Shown here: piece by piece, positions 1-7,938 of the stretch | Position numbering within the stretch: the stretch's first letter is position 1 | How the letters are laid out: each line of letters begins with the position of its first letter | Origin: Clostridia bacterium | Lineage (GTDB): Bacteria; Bacillota; Clostridia; Christensenellales; CAG-314 | DNA: 64,000 nt | Assembly: GCA_900769665.1 (NCBI GenBank) | Contig: CAAGHL010000054.1 | Coordinates: 14,789-78,788, forward strand | Direction of reading: 5' to 3' | Notes under the pieces: model-generated | What the model was told of the DNA's origin: nothing | Seen by the model: only the letters and a program-made list of their open reading frames with translations | Database searches by the model: none | Program-made: the position numbers and the translations under genes

Positions 1-219
1 CACCAAGTGTTGGGCGGTGCGCAAGGACAAGCCACCGACGTGGAAATACAAACCAAGCAATTGCTCAAAATCAAGCAAAAGCTAAACAGATTGCTTGCGG
101 AAAACGTAGGCAGAGATATTGCCGAAGTGGAGCGCGACACCGAACGCGACAACTACCTGTCCGCATCGGAAGCCAAGGCATACGGCATCATCGACGACGT
201 GTTTACCACGCGTATCTAG
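1..219 (+). CDS. clpP: ATP-dependent Clp protease proteolytic subunit, C-terminal part
   Basis: This is the last 72 codons of ClpP, the cytoplasmic serine peptidase that forms the degradation chamber used with ClpX. The window opens at HQVLGGAQGQATD, where the first His matches the catalytic His of the family, and TERDNYLSA contains the third triad residue, Asp. The nucleophilic Ser lies before the window. The ending (AYGIIDDVFTTRI) is a normal ClpP C terminus. It sits directly upstream of its partner clpX, the usual order in Firmicutes. Only the 5' truncation by the window edge is odd. Confidence 0.97.
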   Translation, partial: HQVLGGAQGQATDVEIQTKQLLKIKQKLNRLLAENVGRDIAEVERDTERDNYLSASEAKAYGIIDDVFTTRI

Positions 220-328
220 TAGCCGATGTTGCGTTTGGCATACAGTCAAGCGTATTGCCGGCGGCAGTCAGCCGTATGTTTATGCAACATGCGGTAGTTT
301 GTTTGATACAACACAACGCTTACACAGC

Positions 329-369
329 TTGCGGACGGATTTTGTCCGCAATTAGGGGCGGTAACGCCC
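329..369 (+). promoter_or_regulatory. Two adjacent hairpins before clpX
   Basis: TTGCGGAC (329-336) pairs perfectly with GTCCGCAA (344-351), and GGGCG (356-360) pairs with CGCCC (365-369) around a GTAA loop. The second hairpin ends four bases before the clpX ribosome-binding site AGGAG (373-377). No T-run follows, so a terminator is unlikely. They could affect mRNA processing or clpX translation. The role is inferred only from position. Confidence 0.45.
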
Positions 370-386
370 GATAGGAGTAACACTAT

Positions 387-1613
387 ATGATTCAACATTG
401 TTCTTTTTGCGGCAAAGGCGAAGACCAAGTCAAAAAGTTGCTTGCCGGTCCTTCCGGCACTTGCATTTGCGACGAGTGCGTAAAGCTTTGCCAAGAAATA
501 CTCGACTCGGAGTCCGTCGGCAACACCAAGCAAACCACGGACAACTTTACCTTGCCCAAACCCGAGGAAATCAAGGCGAAACTTGATGAATACGTGGTGG
601 GGCAGGACCTTGCCAAGCGCACCCTTGCCGTGGCGGTGTACAACCACTACAAGCGCGTATTAAACAAGGACGCCGACAACAACGACGGTGTGGAACTGGA
701 AAAAAGCAACATTCTTATGCTCGGACCCACGGGTTGTGGCAAAACATTGCTTGCCAAGTCCCTCGCACGCATACTGGACGTGCCTTTTGCCGTCGCCGAC
801 GCTACGACATTGACGGAAGCAGGCTACGTGGGCGAAGACGTGGAAAACATTTTGCTCAAGCTCATCCAAGCGGCGGACTACGACGTCAAGCGTGCCGAGC
901 GCGGCATTATCTACATCGACGAAATCGACAAGATTGCCAAGAAGTCGGAAAACGTGTCCATCACTCGCGACGTTTCCGGCGAGGGCGTGCAACAAGCTTT
1001 GCTTAAAATTTTGGAAAGCACCGTTGCCAACGTTCCTCCGCAAGGCGGTCGCAAACATCCCCAAGCGGAAAACATCCCCATCGATACCACCAACATTTTG
1101 TTTATTTGCGGCGGTGCGTTTGTCGGCTTGGAGAAGATCGTGGAAAAGCGTGCGCAAGGCGGCGGCTTGGGCTTCGGCAACCAAATCAAGTCGGTTGAGG
1201 AAGTCGACCACGCCCAACTTGTGCGTGAGTTGCAACCGCAAGACCTTATCAAGTTCGGTCTTATCCCCGAGTTTGTCGGTCGTTTGCCCATAACCGTTGG
1301 TTTGTCGCCGTTGGACGTCAACGCACTTGTCAACATCTTGACGGAACCGAAAAACTCGCTTGTCAAGCAGTACCAAAAGTTGATGAAGTTGGACAACGTC
1401 AACCTTGTTTTTGACGACGACGCACTGACTGCCATTGCGGAAAAGTCAATCCGTCTAAAAACGGGCGCGCGCGGTTTGCGTAGCGTGGTGGAAGGCGTAA
1501 TGTTGGATTGCATGTTTGACGCACCCAGCCACCCCGACATCGAGGAGATACACATCACTCGAGACTGTATCGAGGGCGGCAAGCAACCTACAATTGTCAA
1601 AAAAGCGGTGTAA
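387..1613 (+). CDS. clpX: ATP-dependent Clp protease ATP-binding subunit ClpX
   Basis: ClpX is the AAA+ unfoldase that feeds tagged proteins to ClpP. The 408 residues match the family length (about 420). An N-terminal zinc-binding domain has C5, C8, C28 and C31. Walker A is GPTGCGKT at 113-120, followed by the pore-loop region around AGYVGEDVE and Walker B in GIIYIDEIDK. The C-terminal sensor-2 segment is GARGLRSVVE. The ATG start has AGGAG nine bases upstream. It follows clpP and precedes lon, so the segment groups two ATP-dependent proteases. Nothing in the motifs suggests loss of function. Confidence 0.98.
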   Translation: MIQHCSFCGKGEDQVKKLLAGPSGTCICDECVKLCQEILDSESVGNTKQTTDNFTLPKPEEIKAKLDEYVVGQDLAKRTLAVAVYNHYKRVLNKDADNNDGVELEKSNILMLGPTGCGKTLLAKSLARILDVPFAVADATTLTEAGYVGEDVENILLKLIQAADYDVKRAERGIIYIDEIDKIAKKSENVSITRDVSGEGVQQALLKILESTVANVPPQGGRKHPQAENIPIDTTNILFICGGAFVGLEKIVEKRAQGGGLGFGNQIKSVEEVDHAQLVRELQPQDLIKFGLIPEFVGRLPITVGLSPLDVNALVNILTEPKNSLVKQYQKLMKLDNVNLVFDDDALTAIAEKSIRLKTGARGLRSVVEGVMLDCMFDAPSHPDIEEIHITRDCIEGGKQPTIVKKAV

Positions 1614-1624
1614 CAGCCGCTTTT
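1601..1624 (+). terminator. Hairpin overlapping the clpX stop codon
   Basis: AAAAGCGG (1601-1608) pairs with CCGCTTTT (1617-1624); the clpX stop lies in the loop. The four terminal T residues are the only U-tract, so termination may be partial. Confidence 0.5.
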
Positions 1625-1943
1625 GTCTTCTCAAATTGTCTAGGGCGAAATTAACCCTGCCGTCAAGCAATTTGTCCAAAGCAAATACGCATTGCGGCTG
1701 CTTACGACGACGAAATTGCCATTCGGCGGTTTGACAATGCAACTTTGCACATACTATACGTGCAAACGCAATTGGGCGTAACGTCGTTTTGCGTTTGCAG
1801 AGGTTTTTTGTTGTTAGTCGCACGCATGTAAAAGGCGTTTGGCGACAACGACGGAAACTACGACAAATACTCGTGCGGAAGTGCGTTGTCGTTGCGGTGT
1901 AAACCGTTTGCGACGGCGTACCGATGCGAAATGAGGTGAAACA
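1614..1943. other. 330-bp clpX-lon gap
   Basis: No supported gene is seen here. The gap holds the tail of the clpX hairpin, a strong inverted repeat followed by a T-run (1761-1809), and the lon ribosome-binding site. Open frames in this stretch lack family-like sequence and start signals. Confidence 0.6.
1761..1809 (+). terminator. Inverted repeat with T-run between clpX and lon
   Basis: TGCAAACGCAA (1761-1771) pairs perfectly with TTGCGTTTGCA (1789-1799) around a 17-base loop, and six T residues follow at 1804-1809. The four-base gap before the T-run is longer than usual. It would separate lon transcription from clpX. Confidence 0.55.
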
Positions 1944-4259
1944 TTGAACAGTTACAGTAATATACCCGTGCTTGCCATGCGCGGAAACTTTTTCTTTCCC
2001 AACGTCCGAGCCAAGGTGGAAGTGGCGCGTGAGATTTCCGTCAATGCAATCAAGTTTGCGTTGGAAAACGGCGGAAAGCTGTTTACGGTCAGCCAACTAG
2101 ACCCTGCCAAGGCGGACTTTACGGGACAAACGGACATCTACAACGTTGGCGTGCTTGCGGAAATCGTATCCATTACGTCGGCTTCTTCGGAAAAAACCGA
2201 CATCGTGGTGCGCACCCTCGAAGCGGCAAAAATTACCCGTTTCAGCGGCTCGCCCAAACTAATGTTTGCCGACATCGAAACGTTGGACTACTACATCGTC
2301 AAGCCGGACGACGCACGCGCGCTGTTCGATACGACGGTGGGGTACATCAAACAGTATGCCGATGTCAGCAAGCCTGCGGAAAAGTTGGATACCAAGCAAT
2401 TTGAAACCGCCGACGGCGTGGATTACCTTGCGTTTACCAATGTGGTGGCAAACGAACTTGTCAACCGCCTTGCCGACCGCCAACGTATTTTGGAGGAAAC
2501 CAACCTCGAAACGCGCATGGAGATTATTTGCGCATATATCATCGGGGAATTGGACATCGTTGCGGCGGAAAAACGTGTGGCAAACCGCGTCAAAAAGCAG
2601 GTTGCCGACGGACAAAAGGAGTACTATTTGCGCGAGCAAATGAAGGCGATTTCTGCGGAACTAGGCGAGGACGCCAATGAAAAGCAGGAGTATCTCGACC
2701 GAATTGCGGCGTGCGGTATGCCCGAGGAAGTTGCCGACAAAGCGAAAAAGGAACTTGTCCGCCTTGCCAAGATGAGCAGTACTTCTCCCGATGCGGCGGT
2801 TATACGCAACTATCTGGATTGGCTTTGCGACGTGCCTTGGACAAAGGAAACGCCCGACAACACCGACCTTGTGCGCGCAAGGGAAATCCTTGACGAGGAT
2901 CACTACGGACTAGACAAAATCAAGGATCGTATAGTGGAGTACCTTGCCGTAATGCAACTTACGCACAAGCTCAACGGACCCATTTTATGCTTCGTCGGTC
3001 CCCCGGGAGTGGGCAAAACGTCCATTGTGCACAGTATTGCACGTGCTTTGGGGCGCAAATACGTGCGTGTAAGCCTTGGCGGCGTGCGTGACGAGGCGGA
3101 AATCCGCGGTCACCGTCGTACTTACGTGGGCGCAATCCCCGGCAAAATCATTTATATGATGAAACAGGCAGGTTGCGTAAATCCCGTGTTGTTGCTTGAC
3201 GAAATCGACAAGATGGGTAAGGACAACCGCGGCGACCCTGCAAGCGCAATGTTGGAAGTGCTCGACCCCGAGCAAAACAACACATTTACAGACCACTTCC
3301 TCGAGGTTCCGTATGACCTCAGCAAGGTGCTGTTTGTGTGTACCGCCAACGCTACCGACGACATCCCCGAGCCGCTACTCGACCGTATGGAAGTGATTGA
3401 ACTTAGCGGCTACACGGAGTTGGAAAAGATACAAATCGCCAACAAATTTTTGTTGAAAAAGAACCTTGCTTTGCACGGCATACCCGACGGCGTTGTGACG
3501 ATTTCCGACGATACGTATGCAAAAATCATTGACCGTTACACGGGCGAGTCGGGTGTAAGAAGTTTGGAACGTCAAATTGCCGCCATTTGCCGTAAGGTGG
3601 CGTTGAAACTTGTCAACGACCCCGACATCAAGGTGGAAATCACCGCTGATAATCTGCACGAATACCTCGGCGCGGAAAAGCGCAAGGACGAACAAGGCGT
3701 GATTGCCGACACAGTGGGTACGGCTCGCGGACTTGCTTGGACAAGGATCGGCGGCGTTACATTGAACGTCGACGCAACGTTGTTTGCAGGCAAGGGCGAC
3801 GTGCAACTGACGGGTAACCTCGGCGACGTAATGAAGGAGTCGGCGCGCACGGCAATATCCCTTGTCAAGAGCCTTGCCGACAAGTACGGTATCGACAAGC
3901 AACGTTTTGAAAACACCGACATACACATCCACGTACCCGAAGGCGCAGTACCCAAGGACGGACCGAGCGCCGGCGTAACTATGGCAACGGTGGTGATGTC
4001 TGCGTTTACCGATATTCCCGTATCCGGCGAAGTAGCAATGACCGGCGAAATCACCTTGCGTGGTAAGGTACTGCCAATCGGCGGACTGCGCGAAAAAGCG
4101 CTCGCCGCCTATCGTATCGGTATCAAAAAGGTTATCATCCCCAAGGGTAACGAAATCGATCTTGAGGAAATCCCCGAAGAAGTCAAGCAAGCGGTGGAGT
4201 TCTTCCCCGTGGAAACAATCGACCAAGTATTCGACATCGCTTTGGTGCACAAAAACTAG
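1944..4259 (+). CDS. lon: ATP-dependent endopeptidase Lon (LonA type)
   Basis: Lon degrades misfolded and regulatory proteins in the cytoplasm. The 771 residues show an N-terminal substrate-binding domain, an AAA+ module with Walker A GPPGVGKT (352-359) and Walker B LLLDEIDK, and a C-terminal protease domain. The catalytic Ser675 is in PKDGPSAGVTM and Lys718 in GGLREKALAA. The start is TTG at 1944, chosen because GAGGTGA (1933-1939) lies five bases upstream and MNSYSNIPVLAMRG is a normal Lon beginning. The unusual start codon may hold translation down. It lies between clpX and engB, a conserved Firmicutes order. Confidence 0.97.
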   Translation: MNSYSNIPVLAMRGNFFFPNVRAKVEVAREISVNAIKFALENGGKLFTVSQLDPAKADFTGQTDIYNVGVLAEIVSITSASSEKTDIVVRTLEAAKITRFSGSPKLMFADIETLDYYIVKPDDARALFDTTVGYIKQYADVSKPAEKLDTKQFETADGVDYLAFTNVVANELVNRLADRQRILEETNLETRMEIICAYIIGELDIVAAEKRVANRVKKQVADGQKEYYLREQMKAISAELGEDANEKQEYLDRIAACGMPEEVADKAKKELVRLAKMSSTSPDAAVIRNYLDWLCDVPWTKETPDNTDLVRAREILDEDHYGLDKIKDRIVEYLAVMQLTHKLNGPILCFVGPPGVGKTSIVHSIARALGRKYVRVSLGGVRDEAEIRGHRRTYVGAIPGKIIYMMKQAGCVNPVLLLDEIDKMGKDNRGDPASAMLEVLDPEQNNTFTDHFLEVPYDLSKVLFVCTANATDDIPEPLLDRMEVIELSGYTELEKIQIANKFLLKKNLALHGIPDGVVTISDDTYAKIIDRYTGESGVRSLERQIAAICRKVALKLVNDPDIKVEITADNLHEYLGAEKRKDEQGVIADTVGTARGLAWTRIGGVTLNVDATLFAGKGDVQLTGNLGDVMKESARTAISLVKSLADKYGIDKQRFENTDIHIHVPEGAVPKDGPSAGVTMATVVMSAFTDIPVSGEVAMTGEITLRGKVLPIGGLREKALAAYRIGIKKVIIPKGNEIDLEEIPEEVKQAVEFFPVETIDQVFDIALVHKN

Positions 4260-4345
4260 CCGTTGCGAGTATGGTTTTTTGCCCTTTCGTGCGTGTGTAA
4301 CCGCATACGACTGACGGGTAAAAGTGCGTGTGTAAACAGAAGTCA

Positions 4346-4387
4346 ATGTCGTCAAATTTTGCATACGTATGCGATTTTTGACGACAT
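4346..4387. repeat. Palindromic ATACGTAT element, copy 1
   Basis: This is the most symmetrical of twelve intergenic copies: 18 of 21 base pairs match about the centre at 4366/4367. The arms are ATGTCGTCAAA and TTTGACGACAT and the centre is GCATACGTATGC. It lies between lon and engB, 65 bp before the engB start. Loose flanking inverted repeats (around 4261-4281 and 4405-4420) may extend the unit. Confidence 0.85.
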
Positions 4388-4452
4388 TTGCGCAAATTTT
4401 GCATGCCAAAAACCGCAACAAAAACGGACAAATAAACACAAAGGAAAACAGT

Positions 4453-5100
4453 ATGGTTATCAAAAAAGCTCATTATGTCAAGGGCGCCGCCGACTACGGG
4501 CAATGCCTTGTTACCGATATTCCGCAAATTGCTGTTTGCGGCAAGTCCAACGTGGGCAAAAGCAGTTTTATCAATTTTCTTGTCAACGACGGCAAACTAG
4601 CACGCACGTCCAAGTTGCCCGGGCGCACAAGACTGATCAACTATTTTCTAATCAACGACGGCATGTCCGACGAGTTTATGCTCGCCGATTTGCCCGGCTA
4701 TGGCTTTGCCAAGGTGTCCGATGCGGAAAAGTTGAAATGGGCTGATTTGTTGGAGAAATACCTTGCAAAGGAGCAAATGCTCAAGCACGTGTTTTTCCTT
4801 GTGGACATACGTCACGATCCGACGGCGGACGACGTGGTGATGTACAATTACTTGTTCAAAAACAACGTGCCTTACACGATTGTGGCAACCAAGGCGGACA
4901 AACTGCCCAAGAGCCAAGTAAAAAATCGTTTGCGCAGTATCGCCAACTTTCTCAAAGTGGGCGAGGGTAACCTTATTGCGGTGTCCTCCACGGCAAAGAT
5001 CGGCAAGGAAGCCGTGTTCGACCGTATCGACAAGGTACTGGAAGCCTTCCGTTGCCAACAAGAGCTTGCTTTGCAAGATGGCGACGAAGATGACGAATAG
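4453..5100 (+). CDS. engB: Ribosome biogenesis GTPase EngB (YsxC/YihA)
   Basis: EngB is an essential small GTPase acting late in 50S ribosomal subunit assembly. The chosen ATG gives 215 residues. It is preceded by AAGGAAAA, and MVIKKAHYVKGA is a normal beginning; a further upstream ATG lacks a ribosome-binding site. The P-loop is GKSNVGKS (30-37), G3 is in DLPGYGFAKV and G4 is TKAD. The gene follows lon, as in Bacillus. The C terminus is acidic (DGDEDDE) and about 20 residues longer than in Bacillus. Confidence 0.95.
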   Translation: MVIKKAHYVKGAADYGQCLVTDIPQIAVCGKSNVGKSSFINFLVNDGKLARTSKLPGRTRLINYFLINDGMSDEFMLADLPGYGFAKVSDAEKLKWADLLEKYLAKEQMLKHVFFLVDIRHDPTADDVVMYNYLFKNNVPYTIVATKADKLPKSQVKNRLRSIANFLKVGEGNLIAVSSTAKIGKEAVFDRIDKVLEAFRCQQELALQDGDEDDE

Positions 5101-5108
5101 TCCCGTTT

Positions 5109-5176
5109 GTCATTACCGACAAGCTTTGAAATGTCCTTTCCTGTTCTTTTGCGTAGAAGCTGACTTGGTGTGCTTA
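5109..5176 (+). repeat. Dispersed repeat shared with 28401-28468
   Basis: The stretch aligns without gaps to 28401-28468 at about 50 of 68 positions, including the blocks ATGTCCTTT and GAAGCT. Neither copy has a supported reading frame. Both lie shortly after the end of a plus-strand gene. Confidence 0.65.
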
Positions 5177-5212
5177 ATATAAAAATATATTTCGTACAAA
5201 TAAGCTAAAAGT

Positions 5213-5241
5213 TTGTATTTTTTCAAATATTGTGGTACAAT
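5213..5241 (+). promoter_or_regulatory. Promoter for the ECF/coaX genes
   Basis: TTGTAT (5213-5218) and TACAAT (5236-5241) are separated by 17 bp, with an extended TG (TGTGG) just before the -10 box. Confidence 0.75.
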
Positions 5242-5243
5242 AA

Positions 5244-5284
5244 GCATAGGTCGTATCGGAAACGAGCGATACTATGCTTTTTTA
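5244..5284 (+). terminator. Hairpin with T-run overlapping a transcription start
   Basis: GCATAG pairs with CTATGC and GTATCG with CGATAC, with a small bulge, followed by TTTTTT. It starts only three bases after the -10 box, so it can end read-through from engB. Transcripts from the promoter would carry most or all of it. A downstream GTATCG-containing segment (AAAAAAGGTATCG) could pair with the 3' half and T-run as an alternative fold. Confidence 0.6.
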
Positions 5285-5414
5285 TCTTTTTATCGTAAAA
5301 AAGGTATCGTACCGTGACGGTGCAAGGTCGCGTGGCAACGCTACATCAGCAAACATGTTTGTTGTGGCTGTCGCTCGTGTGGTCGTGTTCCTAGCGGACG
5401 AAAACGGAGTTTTT

Positions 5415-6086
5415 ATGGTAACAAAAGCTAACAGTGTGGCAAAATACGCCATCATGTTTGCAATCATCATCGTGGCAACATTGCTTGACAGAGTCATTAC
5501 GCTTGGTTTGCCCATTGCCGGAGCAACGGTAGAGTTGCTTGTTACGTTTGCGCTGTGTTTCTTGTGCAATTCGTGGTTGGACGGCTTTGCGGCGTTTGCG
5601 TTTATGGGTCTGTCTTCTTTTGCATTGTCCTTCCCGTTCGGCAAGATTTCCTCGCAAAATCCGCTGATTTCCATCGTTCCACGCTTGGTTGTGGGTGTTG
5701 TGGCTTTTGCGGTATACAGATTGGTGCTGTACATCGGCAAACGCAACCAAAACAAGCGTTTGGTACAAACTTGCGCTATGGTTTCGGCAACGGCGGTGGG
5801 GTTGGCTACCAATACGATTTTGTTTATGGGCGCGCTTACGCTGTTTACCTCGGCTTACGGCAGTTTGGTGGAAGCGTTGAAGGCTGTTGCGATACTAAAC
5901 GTCTTGCCGGAGTATCTCGTGTCGCTTGTCGGCGTTGCGCCCGTGGTGTTTGGTGTGCGCAGAGGGTTGAAACTCGGTATCGACGGCAACAACCAAAAGC
6001 ATGCGGCAAATGCGGTTGACGTTGCTTCGCCCGATAGCGACGTTGCCCAAGACGAAACCGACAATATAGCCGACAGTCAAAACTAG
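5415..6086 (+). CDS. ECF transporter S component, probably for pantothenate or a related vitamin
   Basis: This is a 223-residue membrane protein with five to six hydrophobic segments and a charged, Asp-rich C-terminal tail. Size, topology and the GALTLF-containing region fit the substrate-binding S component of energy-coupling factor vitamin transporters; the shared ATPase/T module would be encoded elsewhere. The ATG at 5415 follows CGGAG (5405-5409), and MVTKANSVAKYAIMF is a typical beginning; an upstream in-frame ATG would add 47 unlikely residues. It precedes coaX by 94 bp. Pantothenate is therefore the likely substrate, by context only. Family call moderate, substrate weak. Confidence 0.7.
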   Translation: MVTKANSVAKYAIMFAIIIVATLLDRVITLGLPIAGATVELLVTFALCFLCNSWLDGFAAFAFMGLSSFALSFPFGKISSQNPLISIVPRLVVGVVAFAVYRLVLYIGKRNQNKRLVQTCAMVSATAVGLATNTILFMGALTLFTSAYGSLVEALKAVAILNVLPEYLVSLVGVAPVVFGVRRGLKLGIDGNNQKHAANAVDVASPDSDVAQDETDNIADSQN

Positions 6087-6180
6087 CAAATAACGCAGTC
6101 GCTAAAACGAAATTTGCGCTTGTTTGGCAACAAAAAAGCCGTGCGGCAATCAAAAAGTACGACAAATTTGGAGAAAACCA

Positions 6181-6951
6181 ATGATATTCACCGTAGACAT
6201 AGGCAACACTAACATAAAAATAGGTATTTTCGACGAGCACGGCAACTTGGCGCACTCGTTCAAGATGAGCACTGACGTCAAGCGCACGTCCGACGAGTAC
6301 GTGGCGTTGCTGTTGCAGTTGTTGCAACACTCGGGCGTAAAGGAAAATGCTGTTAAGGGCGCGATAGTGTCCACGGTCATTCCGCAACTGGACTACACCT
6401 TTACCAACGTAATCAGTTACGTGTTTGGCGTAAAACCGCTTGTTGTGGGGGTTGGCGTGCGCACGGGGTTGGCAATCAAGTACGAGTCCCCACGCGAATT
6501 GGGTAGCGACCGTATCATCACATGCGTTGCCGCCGCCAAGGAGTACGGCGCACCCTTCATTTTGGTGGACTTTGGCACGGCGACGACATTCAACGTGGTC
6601 AACGAGCGCAACGAGTTTATCGGCGGCGCAATTACTCTCGGGTTGCGTTCCACGGTTGACAGCCTAGCTCGCTGTACTGCAAAACTTCCCAACGTGGAAT
6701 TGGAAACGCCGAACAAAGTAGTGATGCAGTCGACAACCAAAGCTATACAAAGCGGCGTAATTTACGGCGTGGTGGGACAAGTAAAGTATATCATCGACCG
6801 TATTCGTCGCGAAACGGGCTTAGGCAACGCCAAAGTAATAGCAACGGGCGGTCTGTCACGTATTATCTACAATGTGGAGCCGCTGTTCGACTTTGTAGAT
6901 AGGGAGTTGTCTCTCCGAGGACTGTACGAAATATATTTACTCAATAATTAA
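6181..6951 (+). CDS. coaX: Type III pantothenate kinase
   Basis: CoaX phosphorylates pantothenate in the first committed step of coenzyme A synthesis and is not feedback-inhibited by CoA. The 256 residues contain the phosphate-binding motif DIGNT (6-10), LGSDRIITCVAA with the catalytic Asp region, and FGTATTFNVV. The start is ATG at 6181 with GGAG eight bases upstream; 19 further upstream residues in frame do not resemble the family. With the ECF component upstream it suggests a salvage pair. coaE in this window supplies the last CoA step. Confidence 0.96.
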   Translation: MIFTVDIGNTNIKIGIFDEHGNLAHSFKMSTDVKRTSDEYVALLLQLLQHSGVKENAVKGAIVSTVIPQLDYTFTNVISYVFGVKPLVVGVGVRTGLAIKYESPRELGSDRIITCVAAAKEYGAPFILVDFGTATTFNVVNERNEFIGGAITLGLRSTVDSLARCTAKLPNVELETPNKVVMQSTTKAIQSGVIYGVVGQVKYIIDRIRRETGLGNAKVIATGGLSRIIYNVEPLFDFVDRELSLRGLYEIYLLNN

Positions 6952-6957
6952 GTGGGA

Positions 6958-7079
6958 CAACGGCGTATAGCGTGGCATCTACGAGCTACGTGCTCGTTCA
7001 GCCTCGTCACGTACCACTTAGTACGCTACCTCGGCATTCGCTCGCCAGTTGCACGTATCTACCGCACTCTCCGCCGTTG
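6958..7079. repeat. Structured intergenic element, 122 bp
   Basis: CAACGGCG (6958-6965) pairs with CGCCGTTG (7072-7079). Inside, TAGCGT (6968-6973) pairs with ACGCTA (7023-7028), and there are small hairpins GAGC-TACGT-GCTC and GTAC-CACTTA-GTAC. The layout looks like a branched RNA or a palindromic mobile unit directly after coaX. Only one copy is seen here. Confidence 0.55.
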
Positions 7080-7253
7080 CTTTGCAGTAAGTTTAGAGAA
7101 GCGTAAAGGTAATGTTGCTTAGCAATGTTGCAAGGCAACGATAATGTGTATTTGCAGTATGTCTAAGGTTGGGGTAGTGAGAAATGCCGAGCAATGTTGA
7201 GTTGCAATAAGAGCGCTTAATTGTAGTAAGTTTCATATTGAAATACTATAATT

Positions 7254-7438
7254 ATGTCATTGCGAGGAAAACGTGTTTTTCGTTTGACGTGGCAATCTCG
7301 CGGAAGCGCCATTGTTGCAAGGGCGCTTCCGCGAGATCTCCACGTCGCACGACCTAACGTCGACGACTATGGTTGCTTACAATATCAAGTCTACATCAGT
7401 AGCAATGTTACATGCAATAATTGCTCCTCGGGATGACA
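7254..7438. mobile_element. MITE-like inverted-repeat element
   Basis: The ends are TGTCATTGCGAGGA on the left and, read inward from the right, TGTCATCCCGAGGAGC, a 12/14 match of terminal inverted repeats. The middle has a perfect inverted repeat of GCGGAAGCGCC with GGCGCTTCCGC. The TGTCATTGCGAGGA type of end is common in short non-coding interspersed elements of many bacteria. No transposase is encoded. A 17-bp piece (7350-7366) recurs exactly at 63972-63988. Confidence 0.75.
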
Positions 7439-7633
7439 CTATTAGAATTTGTCAATATACGAAAATTATCCTAAAAACTATCTATTGCCCACTTCTAATA
7501 AAATCCCTTGACCATGAGGGGTGGGTGGTCGGGGCTTCGGCGGGCACTGACTGCAGCATTTGGGGAAATTGTATTCCGTGTCAATAGCTTTGCGTTGAAT
7601 CAATAACTACATTACGGAAACCAACTCAGCTTT

Positions 7634-7882
7634 TACAAAAGCAATTGCCAAATTGACATTCACAAGCCATTTTAATGAATCCTAACGCGTGCAGTGTCGC
7701 TGTTGCCACACAGCGACATCTGACCGAGGGTGCGGCTGGGAAACTTCGTTTTAGCAAACTGCGTTACCCGACGGGAAGCGAGTATCAAACGTTCGCGGTG
7801 TGGCAATTGCGACACTGTGCGCTTGTGGCGTATGTCAATACGAGGAATTTTCATTTGGCAATTGCATTTGCAAAAGCGTTGT
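7634..7882. repeat. Long imperfect inverted repeat
   Basis: Left-arm blocks GCAATTGCCAAAT and CAGTGTCGC..TTGCCACAC recur in reverse complement on the right arm (GTGTGGCAA..GCGACACTG and ATTTGGCAATTGC). The element ends about 55 bp before uvrB and has no credible gene. Confidence 0.65.
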
Positions 7883-7938
7883 TCTCCTCTACCTAAATTT
7901 ACAACAACACAATCAACCAATAATACAAATTCAACAAA

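Larger units (their letters stand above)
5101..5414. other. 314-bp engB-ECF gap
   Basis: It holds a dispersed repeat (5109-5176), a promoter (5213-5241), a hairpin with a T-run overlapping the transcription start (5244-5284), and about 130 bp of leader in which no known riboswitch was recognised. Confidence 0.6.
6952..7938. other. 987-bp repeat-filled gap before uvrB
   Basis: No gene is supported in nearly 1 kb. The gap holds a multi-helix structured element (6958-7079), a MITE-like inverted repeat (7254-7438), a segment related to one near 10200 (about 7500-7550), and a long imperfect inverted repeat (about 7634-7882). Open frames here read through the repeats and have no family-like sequence. 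Confidence 0.7.

Noticed and set aside
4346..4387. Palindrome copy 1 as a simple intrinsic terminator
   Set aside because: There is no T-run on either side, copies occur shortly before as well as after genes, and the fixed core is not a terminator feature.
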